Of a DNA stretch of 64,000 bases, positions 8,982 to 15,917 are shown in pieces. The notes beneath the pieces are model-generated. The model ran no database searches and was not told the origin of the DNA. It saw nothing but the letters and a program-made list of their open reading frames with translations. The stretch is taken from the NCBI GenBank assembly GCA_900170005.1, contig LT827128.1, positions 620,001 to 684,000 of the forward strand, in the 5' to 3' direction. This DNA comes from Gordonibacter massiliensis (ex Traore et al. 2017). GTDB lineage: Bacteria > Actinomycetota > Coriobacteriia > Coriobacteriales > Eggerthellaceae. Numbering within the stretch: the stretch's first letter is position 1; each line of letters opens with the position of its first letter. The translations under genes and the position numbers were made by a program.

Positions 8982-9010
8982 TTGACATCGTTTCCAGTAC
9001 AGTGTACTAT
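8982..9010 (+). promoter_or_regulatory. Promoter of the flavodoxin_2 oxidoreductase gene
   Basis: TTGACA (8982-8987), 17-bp spacer, TACTAT (9005-9010). The left operator arm covers the spacer and -10, and the right arm lies past the expected start site near 9017. This fits repression by the divergent TetR. Confidence 0.65.
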
Positions 9011-9033
9011 AACGATACAGTACATTGTACTGG
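8994..9033. promoter_or_regulatory. Paired TetR operators (nested dyads)
   Basis: A large dyad has arms CCAGTACAGTGTACT (8994-9008) and AGTACATTGTACTGG (9019-9033), one mismatch, 10-bp spacer. Each arm is itself a palindrome, AGTAC-NNN-GTACT. A further half site, ACATTGTACTG, lies at 8933-8943 closer to the tetR gene. Confidence 0.75.
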
Positions 9034-9063
9034 AAATCGAAAACGAAGAAGCGGAGGAAACAT

Positions 9064-9636
9064 ATGATTACGATTGTTTACGCGCATCCCTTGGAAGACA
9101 GCCTGACGGCGAGCGTTCGCAGAACTATCGAGGACAGGTGCGAGAAAAGCGGCGCCGAGTACCGCGTGATCGACCTGTACAAAGACGGGTTCGACCCGGT
9201 TCTTAACGCGCAGGAGCGGGAGGGGTTCTTCACCGGCGGGACCACGCAGGACTCGCTGGTGGAACGCTACCAGGAGCTCTTGCGGAAAACCGACAGGCTG
9301 GTGTTCGTATTCCCGCTTTGGTGGAACGAACAGCCGGCGATAGTCAAAGGGTTCGTCGAGCGCGTCTGCCTGCCCGGCTTCGCCTACGAGTACACGCAGC
9401 GCGGGTTGGCCCCGCTCCTCACCAACGTCAAGCAGGTCGACGTGTTCACCAGCTCCAACTCGCCGACCATGGCGGTGACGAAGTTCTCGGGCAACATCAT
9501 CCAGAAGCAGTTCATCAAGAACATCATCCTCCCCATGACCGGGCTGAAAAGCGCCAACTGGGAGAACATCGGCTTGGCGGGCGCCTCCGAGGAAAAGCTG
9601 TCCGAGCATTTGGAGAAGATCGGCGAGCAGTTCTAA
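9064..9636 (+). CDS. Flavodoxin_2-fold NAD(P)H:quinone oxidoreductase-like protein
   Basis: 190 residues. MITIVYAHPLEDSLTASV is the FMN/FAD phosphate-loop start of the NQO/MdaB family, and LVFVFPLWWNEQPAIVKGFVERV the conserved flavin-contact helix. These enzymes perform two-electron reduction of quinones or nitro compounds. ATG 9064 follows AGCGGAGGAAACAT. It is transcribed from the TetR-flanked promoter at 8982-9010 and divergent from that regulator. Confidence 0.88.
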   Translation: MITIVYAHPLEDSLTASVRRTIEDRCEKSGAEYRVIDLYKDGFDPVLNAQEREGFFTGGTTQDSLVERYQELLRKTDRLVFVFPLWWNEQPAIVKGFVERVCLPGFAYEYTQRGLAPLLTNVKQVDVFTSSNSPTMAVTKFSGNIIQKQFIKNIILPMTGLKSANWENIGLAGASEEKLSEHLEKIGEQF

Positions 9637-9740
9637 TCGCAAAGCGCCGAGGGTCCTCGCGCTCGCGCGACTTTACGCTACACGAGCGCTTTCGCCTCCC
9701 TATGGTGACGCTCCTTTTGGCGAGGGCGCCCCTGCGCCGT

Positions 9741-10358
9741 CTACCTGGTGAGCTTCGCCGTCGCCTTCGGCCCTGTGTTGGGGGTGGGCGTGCTGGCGAC
9801 GGTGGCACCCTGCCCGAAATGCGCCTTGCCGTGCTCGCCGAGGGCCTCCAGCATGTCCCCCGCCACCTCGATGACCAGGGGGAAGTCGTTTTCGCAAAGC
9901 GGCAGCAGACTGAGGATGCCGTGCAGCACGAAAGAGGTCGTCATGCTTCCGCGCCTGTCGTCGACGGCGGGGTTGAGCTCGCTCAAACGCGCATGCATGG
10001 CGGTGGCGTACGCGTCTATGTAGCGGTGCAAAAGCCCGTTGCGCGCGATGTGCATGCCCTCCTCTCTGCGCTCCTCGAAGTCGGCCACGATGCTCGCAGC
10101 GAACCGTCGGGGTTCGGAGAAGTACTCGTCGAGGCAGTCCGTCTCGGCGACCTGCCGCTCGGCAACGTGCTGGACGTAGGCGTCCGCCAGTTCGTAGATG
10201 TCGCGGTAGTGCAGGTAGAACGTCGCCTTGTTGATGTCGGCCGCAGTTGACAGCGACGTGACGGTGATCTTGTCGAGCGGACGCTCGCGCAGGGCCGCGT
10301 CGAACGCTTCGAGCAGGAACCGCTCGGTTCGCCGATAGCGCAGGTCGGTGTTCGCCAA
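9741..10358 (-). CDS. TetR-family regulator of the adjacent DHA2 exporter
   Basis: About 205 residues. The HTH is RYRRTERFLLEAFDAALRERPLDKITVTSLSTAADINKATFYLHYRDIYEL. The C-terminal domain resembles the TetR_C/AcrR type, with a Thr/Pro-rich tail. I prefer the TTG start at 10358 (AAGGA 8 nt upstream, HTH at the N-terminus); ATG 10400 adds 14 residues and has no clear ribosome site. It is divergent from the MFS exporter, with overlapping promoters, so it probably represses both. Confidence 0.85.
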   Translation of the reverse strand: MANTDLRYRRTERFLLEAFDAALRERPLDKITVTSLSTAADINKATFYLHYRDIYELADAYVQHVAERQVAETDCLDEYFSEPRRFAASIVADFEERREEGMHIARNGLLHRYIDAYATAMHARLSELNPAVDDRRGSMTTSFVLHGILSLLPLCENDFPLVIEVAGDMLEALGEHGKAHFGQGATVASTPTPNTGPKATAKLTR

Positions 10359-10419
10359 CTCTCCATCCTTTTCTCGACGATTCGCCTCGTTCGGTCGCAT
10401 AGGCGACTCATCGCGTGCA

Positions 10420-10472
10420 TTGTCGCTTGCCGTTGTCTCTAAAATAATAGACGATAGTCGAGTAATAGACAA
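10420..10472. promoter_or_regulatory. Overlapping divergent promoters, tetR / DHA2 exporter
   Basis: Minus strand (tetR): TTGTCT (10472-10467), 17-bp spacer, TATTAT (10449-10444). Plus strand (exporter): TTGTCG (10420-10425), 17-bp spacer, AATAAT (10443-10448). The two -10 boxes share one AT-rich block. AATAGAC occurs twice (10446-10452 and 10464-10470) around CGATAGTCGAGT, a plausible operator covering both. Confidence 0.6.
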
Positions 10473-10491
10473 GCGACGAAAAGAGGAGTCT

Positions 10492-12186
10492 ATGGCTGCT
10501 ATGAGCAAGAAAGCAAGCGTGATGGCGGATGTCGGGAAGGAAGGGCCCGGCGAGATCGCGGCGGCCGCACCGGTTGCCGAAGCGGAGCAGGGCGGGGGCA
10601 TAAACAAGCGGGCCCTTGTGGCGGTGTCCTGCGGCCTTATGCTGGCCATGTTCGTGAGCTCGCTCGACCAGACCATCGTGTCCACCGCGCTGCCCACCAT
10701 CGTGGGCGACCTCGGGGGCGTCGACCACATGCTGTGGGTGACCACGGCCTACGTGCTGGCTTCAACGTGCATGATGCCCGTCTACGGGAAAGTGGGCGAC
10801 CTCGTCGGTCGCAAGCCCCTGTTCATCGCGGCGCTTGCGCTGTTCACGCTGGGATCGCTCGTCTGCGCGGTGGGCGGCAGCATGGCGGCGCTCATCGCCG
10901 GACGCGCTGTGCAGGGCCTGGGCGGCGGCGGACTCATGATCCTGTCGCAGGCCATCATCGCCGACGTGGTGCCGGCGCGCCAGCGCGGCATGTACATGGG
11001 GGTCATGGGCTCGGTGTTCGCCGTGTCGATGATCGTCGGGCCGCTTTTGGGCGGCTGGTTCACCGAGGTGGTGGGCTGGCGCTACATTTTCTGGCTGAAC
11101 GTGCCCATCACCCTTGCCGCCATCGTGCTCGCAGCCGTGTTCCTTCCGAAGGCGAAACGAAACGTCGCAGCGTTCAAGTTCGACACCCTGGGCACGGCGC
11201 TGCTCATGGGCGGCACCGTGTGCCTCGTGCTGTTCACCACCGTGGGCGGCGGCAGTGCCGGATGGGCTTCGCCTGAGGCGCTCGCGCTCGCGGCGGCGTG
11301 CGTCGTGTGCTTCGTGCTGTTCGTGCTGGTCGAGCGTCGGGCTGAAGAGCCCATCATGCCGCCGACGCTGTTCAAGAACAAGAACTTCCTCGTGGCATCG
11401 GCCGCAGGACTGCTCATCATGGTGGCCATGATGGGGACCATATCGTATCTGCCCACGTATCTGCAGATCGTCAACGGCGCGTCGGCCACAGAGTCGGGCT
11501 ACTCGATGCTGCCCACCATGATCGGCATGATGGTGATGTCGACCGTCGCAGGCGCCCTTGCCTCGAAGACGGGGCGTTACAAGTGGATGCCCATCGCCAG
11601 CTGCTTCGTGGCGGCGGTCGCCCTCGTGCTCATGTCCACCGTCGCCGTGGACACCAGCTCCATCATACTGTACGTCTATCTGTTCATCTTAGGCTTCGGC
11701 ATGGGGTTGGGTCAGCAGATCCTCGTGCTTGTCGTGCAAAACGAGTTCCCTCACGCCATGGTGGGCACGGCGACGTCGGCGAACAACTACGTCCGCGAGG
11801 TGGGCGCCACGCTGGGGGCGTCCGTGATCGGCGCGCTGTTCGCGTCACGGTTGGCCGAACAGCTTGCCGGCGCCGGGGAGGCGCTGACGAGCGGCGGCCT
11901 CGATGTCAACGCCATCACGCCGGCTATCGTGGCGCAGCTGCCGGCCGACATCCAGCTGCTCGTGCAGAACGCCTACCACGACGCGCTCGTGCCCATCTTT
12001 CTGTACCTAGCGCCGTTCTTGCTGGCAGGAGCCGTCCTGCTGCTGTTTTTGAAGGAGAACCCGCTGAAGGAAAGCGTCGAGGATCCGGCCGACGAGACCA
12101 TTGCGGGAGTCGCCGCTTCGGGTGACGCGTTGAAGCCCGAGCAGCCGCATGTCGGCCGAACGGCTCCGGTTGGCGCACGGGAGTAA
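10492..12186 (+). CDS. DHA2-family (EmrB/QacA-type, 14-span) drug exporter
   Basis: 564 residues with about 14 membrane spans. Motif A is GKVGDLVGRKP (about residue 102) and motif D1-like LDQTIVSTALPTIVGDLGG lies near 60; both are diagnostic of DHA2 multidrug exporters. Family members use the proton gradient to export hydrophobic compounds. ATG 10492 has AGAGGAG 4 nt upstream. A second ATG three codons later is possible. It is controlled with the divergent TetR. Confidence 0.92.
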   Translation: MAAMSKKASVMADVGKEGPGEIAAAAPVAEAEQGGGINKRALVAVSCGLMLAMFVSSLDQTIVSTALPTIVGDLGGVDHMLWVTTAYVLASTCMMPVYGKVGDLVGRKPLFIAALALFTLGSLVCAVGGSMAALIAGRAVQGLGGGGLMILSQAIIADVVPARQRGMYMGVMGSVFAVSMIVGPLLGGWFTEVVGWRYIFWLNVPITLAAIVLAAVFLPKAKRNVAAFKFDTLGTALLMGGTVCLVLFTTVGGGSAGWASPEALALAAACVVCFVLFVLVERRAEEPIMPPTLFKNKNFLVASAAGLLIMVAMMGTISYLPTYLQIVNGASATESGYSMLPTMIGMMVMSTVAGALASKTGRYKWMPIASCFVAAVALVLMSTVAVDTSSIILYVYLFILGFGMGLGQQILVLVVQNEFPHAMVGTATSANNYVREVGATLGASVIGALFASRLAEQLAGAGEALTSGGLDVNAITPAIVAQLPADIQLLVQNAYHDALVPIFLYLAPFLLAGAVLLLFLKENPLKESVEDPADETIAGVAASGDALKPEQPHVGRTAPVGARE

Positions 12187-12219
12187 CTGGACGGCCGGAT
12201 GAAAACCCCGCCCGCAAGG

Positions 12220-14880
12220 TCAAGCATGCTCTCCATGCTCCCTCAGTTCCTCCCGTCCGCTGACGGACAGCTTGGTGTAGATGTTGTTGCAGTGCGCGTG
12301 CACGGTGTTCTTCGATATGCCCAGATGGTCTGCTATCTCCTGGTAGCTCATCTTCTCGAGCAGAAGCTGGCGGATCTCCTTTTCCCGCCTCGTGAGGGGC
12401 TGGCCGGTCGCCGAGGCGGCCGTTCTGGGCGAGCCGTCGCCGGATCGCCCGACGTCGAGGACGCCCACGCCCAGCCGCGCGAGAAAATCGCGCACGGTTT
12501 CCGCCTCGATCGATTCCCCTATCCGTTTGGCGAAGCCGGCGCTTTCGAGCAGCGGTTTCAAAAACGGCAGCTCCAGCGCGAACGGCAGCAGGATGCGCTC
12601 CGCAAGGGCGCTTTTTACCGCATGGTGCAGCACGGCAAGGCAACGCTCCTCGTCGATGTTCGCGAGCGCGAGGGCGTCGTAAATGTCCACCGTCACCAAG
12701 CCTGCCGCATGGCGGGCCTCCCTCAGCCGGCCGACGATCTCGCCGCTCGCTTCCAAAGCCTCTTCGTCTCGCCCCTGTGCGATCAAGGTGCGCATGCGGG
12801 CGAGCGCCATGGACTTGCCCACGATGAAATCGTCGGATTGGCGTGCGAGCGGCTTTTGCCGTGCCGCCGGGCGCTCTTGCGGCCCGTTTTCGCGATGCGC
12901 GTTCAGGATGACGCGCTCGCACTCGGCCAAGGCCTGTGCGTGGAAGCAGGCATGCTTTGCGGCGTGGCGCGCCGCGTCGGACAGGATATCGCTTGCTTTT
13001 TCGAGGTTGCCGTTGACGGCCTCGAGCTTTGCCTTGACGATGAGGGCGTCGACGTAGAATTCGACGTTGCATCCGCTGCGGAGCTGCCGCGTTCCTCGGC
13101 GAAGATGCTCCCGGGCGTCCTCCGTCTCGAGCCTCTGCAGGTAGACGTCGGCGAAGCCTATGTCGAGAAGCCCGAGAGAAGGCAGGTCGGAGGGGAGGTG
13201 CCCCGCCGCCGACAAGGCATGCGTCAACACCGATTCCGCTCGCGAGGGTTTCCCCATGCCGAGGTAGTGGCGGGACAGCTGATACGAGGACAGCAGTACG
13301 ACGAGGTGGTCGCCTTTCTCCTCGGCAAGGGCGATCGACTCTTCGAACGAGTCGATCGCGGCATCGGACTGGGTGCTTCGGGAATACACGGCGCCCCTGC
13401 CCTTCGCCATCCACGCCCGCAGGCTGACATCCTCGTTGTCCGCCTCGAGGCTCAGCTGTTCCATGCAGCGCAGTCCTCCCGCCACATCGCCGGACTGTCC
13501 TTTGGCCAGTATCTCGAGCATGCTGGCCCAGCGCTTGATCTCGACGGCTACGTCGGCCTCGTAGGGTCCGCCGGCCTTCGCCACCTGCGAGATGAGCCGC
13601 TCGGCCTCGAGCGGGTTGTCCTTGCAAAGAGCGTGCGCGGCGAGCACCGAAAGCAGCAGGGGGTCTGTTTCGGTTGCTGCTTCGGTTTGCGGGCCGGACT
13701 CGACGTCGAAGCTTTGGAAGGCGGCTTGGATCGCCATGCGAACGCCTCTCTTCGGCATGGGCGTGACGGCTTGGGCGAACAGGGCCCAGCAGCCGTGATC
13801 GAGCGCCGTCTGGATTGCAAGGTCGTAGGCGTCGTGGTAGAGGTGCCAGCGAATGACGCGCCCGACGATCTGCCTCTCGCGACGGGCGCCGTAGGCCTTC
13901 GCATGGCGTTGGATGCACTTGAGGTAGAGCGGTATGAAGCGAATCGCGCCGTCCTGCCTGAGGAACACGAGTCCGGTTTGGTTAAGCCGTGAAATGCCGC
14001 CCAACGGAGTGTCGCCGAAGATGTCCCGATCCGCCTCGGGCGTCAAAACGGGAAGGAACGAACGCTCGACCACCGATGCGGCCTCGCTTTCGTCAAGCGT
14101 TGCCAGCGCGCATTCCACGAATTGATCGACGATGGACGAGGTTCCCTCGTCGAGTTCGCCGAAAGCGGAGTCGACGTTCTTCGCGCGGCCAAGGACGAGG
14201 CATATGAGCCTGAGCGCGAAGAGATGCCCCAGCGAGAGGGCCGCGATGCGGCGGATGCTCTCGTCGGGAAGCTCCGCGTTGATGCTCCGAGTGACCATGG
14301 CTTCGATTTCCCCATGGTTGAACAGCAGGTCGTCCGAGCCGATGATCGAGCAGCGCCCGGTTGCCAGGTAGAGTGCGAGCGGAATCCCCGCATCCGCTTC
14401 TTGTATGACGACGAGATGCGCGAAGGAGGGCGCGCTGTCTGCGATCTTTCCCACGAGCGTTGCTACGCCCCCTTTGGACGACAGCTTGTCGACGACCACC
14501 ACGAGGTGCCTTCCGTTGGAAGCCGCCATGTCGCACAGGCGTCTGAAATGGGCGAGGCAGCGGTTCTCGTAGCTGGCTTTCTTGCTTGCGGGGGGCTCGT
14601 CGCCGCCGAGCAACGACACCGCGCTTGCCAGGGATCTTTCAAGGTCTTCGAGGGTCTCGCCTTCGCGAGGAAGGGAGGCCCATACCGCGATGATCGCATC
14701 TTCCCGAAGCCGCCGCATGCACCAGTCGACGACGAGGGGCGTGGCCGTGTCTCCCTGGGGCGCATCAACGACAAGGAGAGGCCGCGCGAGGGCGTCATCG
14801 AGCATTTCGATGAGCCGGGCCCGGGGGAAATATCCGTGGGGGAGGTGGGGAAGGTTGCAGGAATCCCTGATCATGGTCAT
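12220..14880 (-). CDS. MalT-like large LuxR-family transcriptional regulator
   Basis: 886 residues: an N-terminal NTPase-like region, a long helical TPR-like middle (about 350-780), and a C-terminal LuxR HTH (LTRREKEIRQLLLEKMSYQEIADHLGISKNTVHAHCNNIYTKL, about 825-868). The Walker A position reads VVDAPQGDTATPLV, lacking the GK[ST] of true MalT/STAND proteins, so nucleotide binding is doubtful. The start at 14880 has GGAG 8 nt upstream. It is divergent from the SpoVA-like/molybdopterin enzyme operon, a common position for LuxR activators of inducible oxidoreductases in Eggerthellaceae (recollection), and probably controls it in response to substrate. Confidence 0.88.
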   Translation of the reverse strand: MTMIRDSCNLPHLPHGYFPRARLIEMLDDALARPLLVVDAPQGDTATPLVVDWCMRRLREDAIIAVWASLPREGETLEDLERSLASAVSLLGGDEPPASKKASYENRCLAHFRRLCDMAASNGRHLVVVVDKLSSKGGVATLVGKIADSAPSFAHLVVIQEADAGIPLALYLATGRCSIIGSDDLLFNHGEIEAMVTRSINAELPDESIRRIAALSLGHLFALRLICLVLGRAKNVDSAFGELDEGTSSIVDQFVECALATLDESEAASVVERSFLPVLTPEADRDIFGDTPLGGISRLNQTGLVFLRQDGAIRFIPLYLKCIQRHAKAYGARRERQIVGRVIRWHLYHDAYDLAIQTALDHGCWALFAQAVTPMPKRGVRMAIQAAFQSFDVESGPQTEAATETDPLLLSVLAAHALCKDNPLEAERLISQVAKAGGPYEADVAVEIKRWASMLEILAKGQSGDVAGGLRCMEQLSLEADNEDVSLRAWMAKGRGAVYSRSTQSDAAIDSFEESIALAEEKGDHLVVLLSSYQLSRHYLGMGKPSRAESVLTHALSAAGHLPSDLPSLGLLDIGFADVYLQRLETEDAREHLRRGTRQLRSGCNVEFYVDALIVKAKLEAVNGNLEKASDILSDAARHAAKHACFHAQALAECERVILNAHRENGPQERPAARQKPLARQSDDFIVGKSMALARMRTLIAQGRDEEALEASGEIVGRLREARHAAGLVTVDIYDALALANIDEERCLAVLHHAVKSALAERILLPFALELPFLKPLLESAGFAKRIGESIEAETVRDFLARLGVGVLDVGRSGDGSPRTAASATGQPLTRREKEIRQLLLEKMSYQEIADHLGISKNTVHAHCNNIYTKLSVSGREELREHGEHA

Positions 14881-14928
14881 GGGCGACTCTCCTTTTCTCA
14901 GACCCCGTTCCGGAGGTGCTAGGGACAA

Positions 14929-14979
14929 GTCTAGTCCTTTTCTTTTGATTTGCAATGAAAATTAATCGCATGACTAGAC
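14929..14979. promoter_or_regulatory. Inverted repeat GTCTAGTC / GACTAGAC in divergent region
   Basis: Perfect 8-bp arms at 14929-14936 and 14972-14979 separated by 35 bp of AT-rich sequence, between the LuxR gene and the molybdopterin-enzyme operon. It is the best candidate LuxR-type binding pair here. No clear -10/-35 could be assigned. Confidence 0.45.
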
Positions 14980-15025
14980 CTTTATGGACGTTACCCGTCA
15001 AGGCCTTGCCCAATAGACTGGTGGT

Positions 15026-15051
15026 CGATGCAAACAGGACGTTTTGCATCG
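15026..15051. promoter_or_regulatory. Inverted repeat CGATGCAAA / TTTGCATCG upstream of the SpoVA-like gene
   Basis: Perfect 9-bp arms (15026-15034, 15043-15051), 8-nt loop, followed by the palindrome GCCTAGGC (15052-15059). It lies about 40 nt before the first start codon, so it could be an operator or a leader hairpin. Confidence 0.5.
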
Positions 15052-15090
15052 GCCTAGGCTGCTATCGGTTTGAGAAGAAGGGGGATTTGC

Positions 15091-15510
15091 ATGGAGGCGA
15101 ATAAGGTTTCAGGGGCCGTGAAGGCGGTTGTCTTGGCCTTCGTGGTGGGTGGTTGCTTCTCGGTTGTCGGCCAGCTGCTTCTTATGGCCAGCGCTGCGCT
15201 ACTGGGCTCCGACTCGGCGCTCGTCGGCCCGTTGACGTTGGTGCTCGTGGGCCTTCTCGGCTTGCTGCTGTTCCTGCCCGGTTGGTACCAGAAGCTCATG
15301 AACGTGGGCGGCTTCGGCACGATCATGCCGTTTTGCGGATTGGCGTGCGCTTGCGCGGGGGAGTACCTGCAGGCGACGGCGGAGGGCGGCTCTGTCGGCA
15401 AAGGCGCGTGGGCGGCGTTCAAGCTGCTCATCTACGTGGCGGGCGTGGGCATCGTCTTCGCGCTGTGCTTCGCCCTCATCTACGTGTTCGCCGTGACACC
15501 GGCGGTTTAG
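15091..15510 (+). CDS. SpoVA-like small integral membrane protein (1)
   Basis: 139 residues, about four membrane spans. The N-terminus (VKAVVLAFVVGGCFSVVGQLLL) resembles the FxVGGxxxxxGQ start of SpoVAC/SpoVAE proteins, which in spore formers help move dipicolinic acid across the membrane. The likely host does not sporulate, so a different small-molecule transport role is more plausible. It is the first gene of a tight run with the next SpoVA-like gene and the molybdopterin enzyme. The family call rests on the opening motif, length and topology. Confidence 0.6.
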   Translation: MEANKVSGAVKAVVLAFVVGGCFSVVGQLLLMASAALLGSDSALVGPLTLVLVGLLGLLLFLPGWYQKLMNVGGFGTIMPFCGLACACAGEYLQATAEGGSVGKGAWAAFKLLIYVAGVGIVFALCFALIYVFAVTPAV

Positions 15511-15523
15511 GGGGTATTCGATC

Positions 15524-15874
15524 ATGGAATTCGTTTTGGCTTTCATCGTGGGCGGCTGCTTGTGCGGGTTGTTTCAGATCGTGATGACGATCACCAAGCT
15601 GCACCCGCCCGAGATGCTGATCATCGGACTTGCGATAGGGGCCGCTCTGCTGCCGACGGGGATCCTCGCCTGGCTCGAGGCGACGGGCGGTGCCGGCATG
15701 AGCATCATGGTGCTCGATGCGGGCGGTGCCATCATGGGTTCGCTCATGAGCCTTTTGCACGGCGATCCGTCCTCGTTCGCCATGCTCCTCGGCATCTTCG
15801 CCTTGCTGGCGCTGATCGGCATATGCGCAGGAGCCCTCTATCAGAAGATTCATCCGGCCGGCAAAGCCGAATGA
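15524..15874 (+). CDS. SpoVA-like small integral membrane protein (2)
   Basis: 116 residues, about four spans. MEFVLAFIVGGCLCGLFQIVMTITKLHPPEMLI has the same opening as its neighbour and matches the SpoVAEb-like subgroup. It begins 13 nt after the first SpoVA-like gene and ends 43 nt before the molybdopterin enzyme, so co-transcription is likely. The pair may form one channel moving the enzyme's substrate or product (inference). Confidence 0.6.
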   Translation: MEFVLAFIVGGCLCGLFQIVMTITKLHPPEMLIIGLAIGAALLPTGILAWLEATGGAGMSIMVLDAGGAIMGSLMSLLHGDPSSFAMLLGIFALLALIGICAGALYQKIHPAGKAE

Positions 15875-15917
15875 GCAAGCGTCGAGAAAAACGGGAAAAC
15901 GGAAAAGGAGAAGGTGT

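Noticed and set aside
12199-13992. A 597-codon plus-strand frame over the large LuxR gene
   Set aside because: Antisense shadow; the minus strand encodes the HTH and TPR-like protein.
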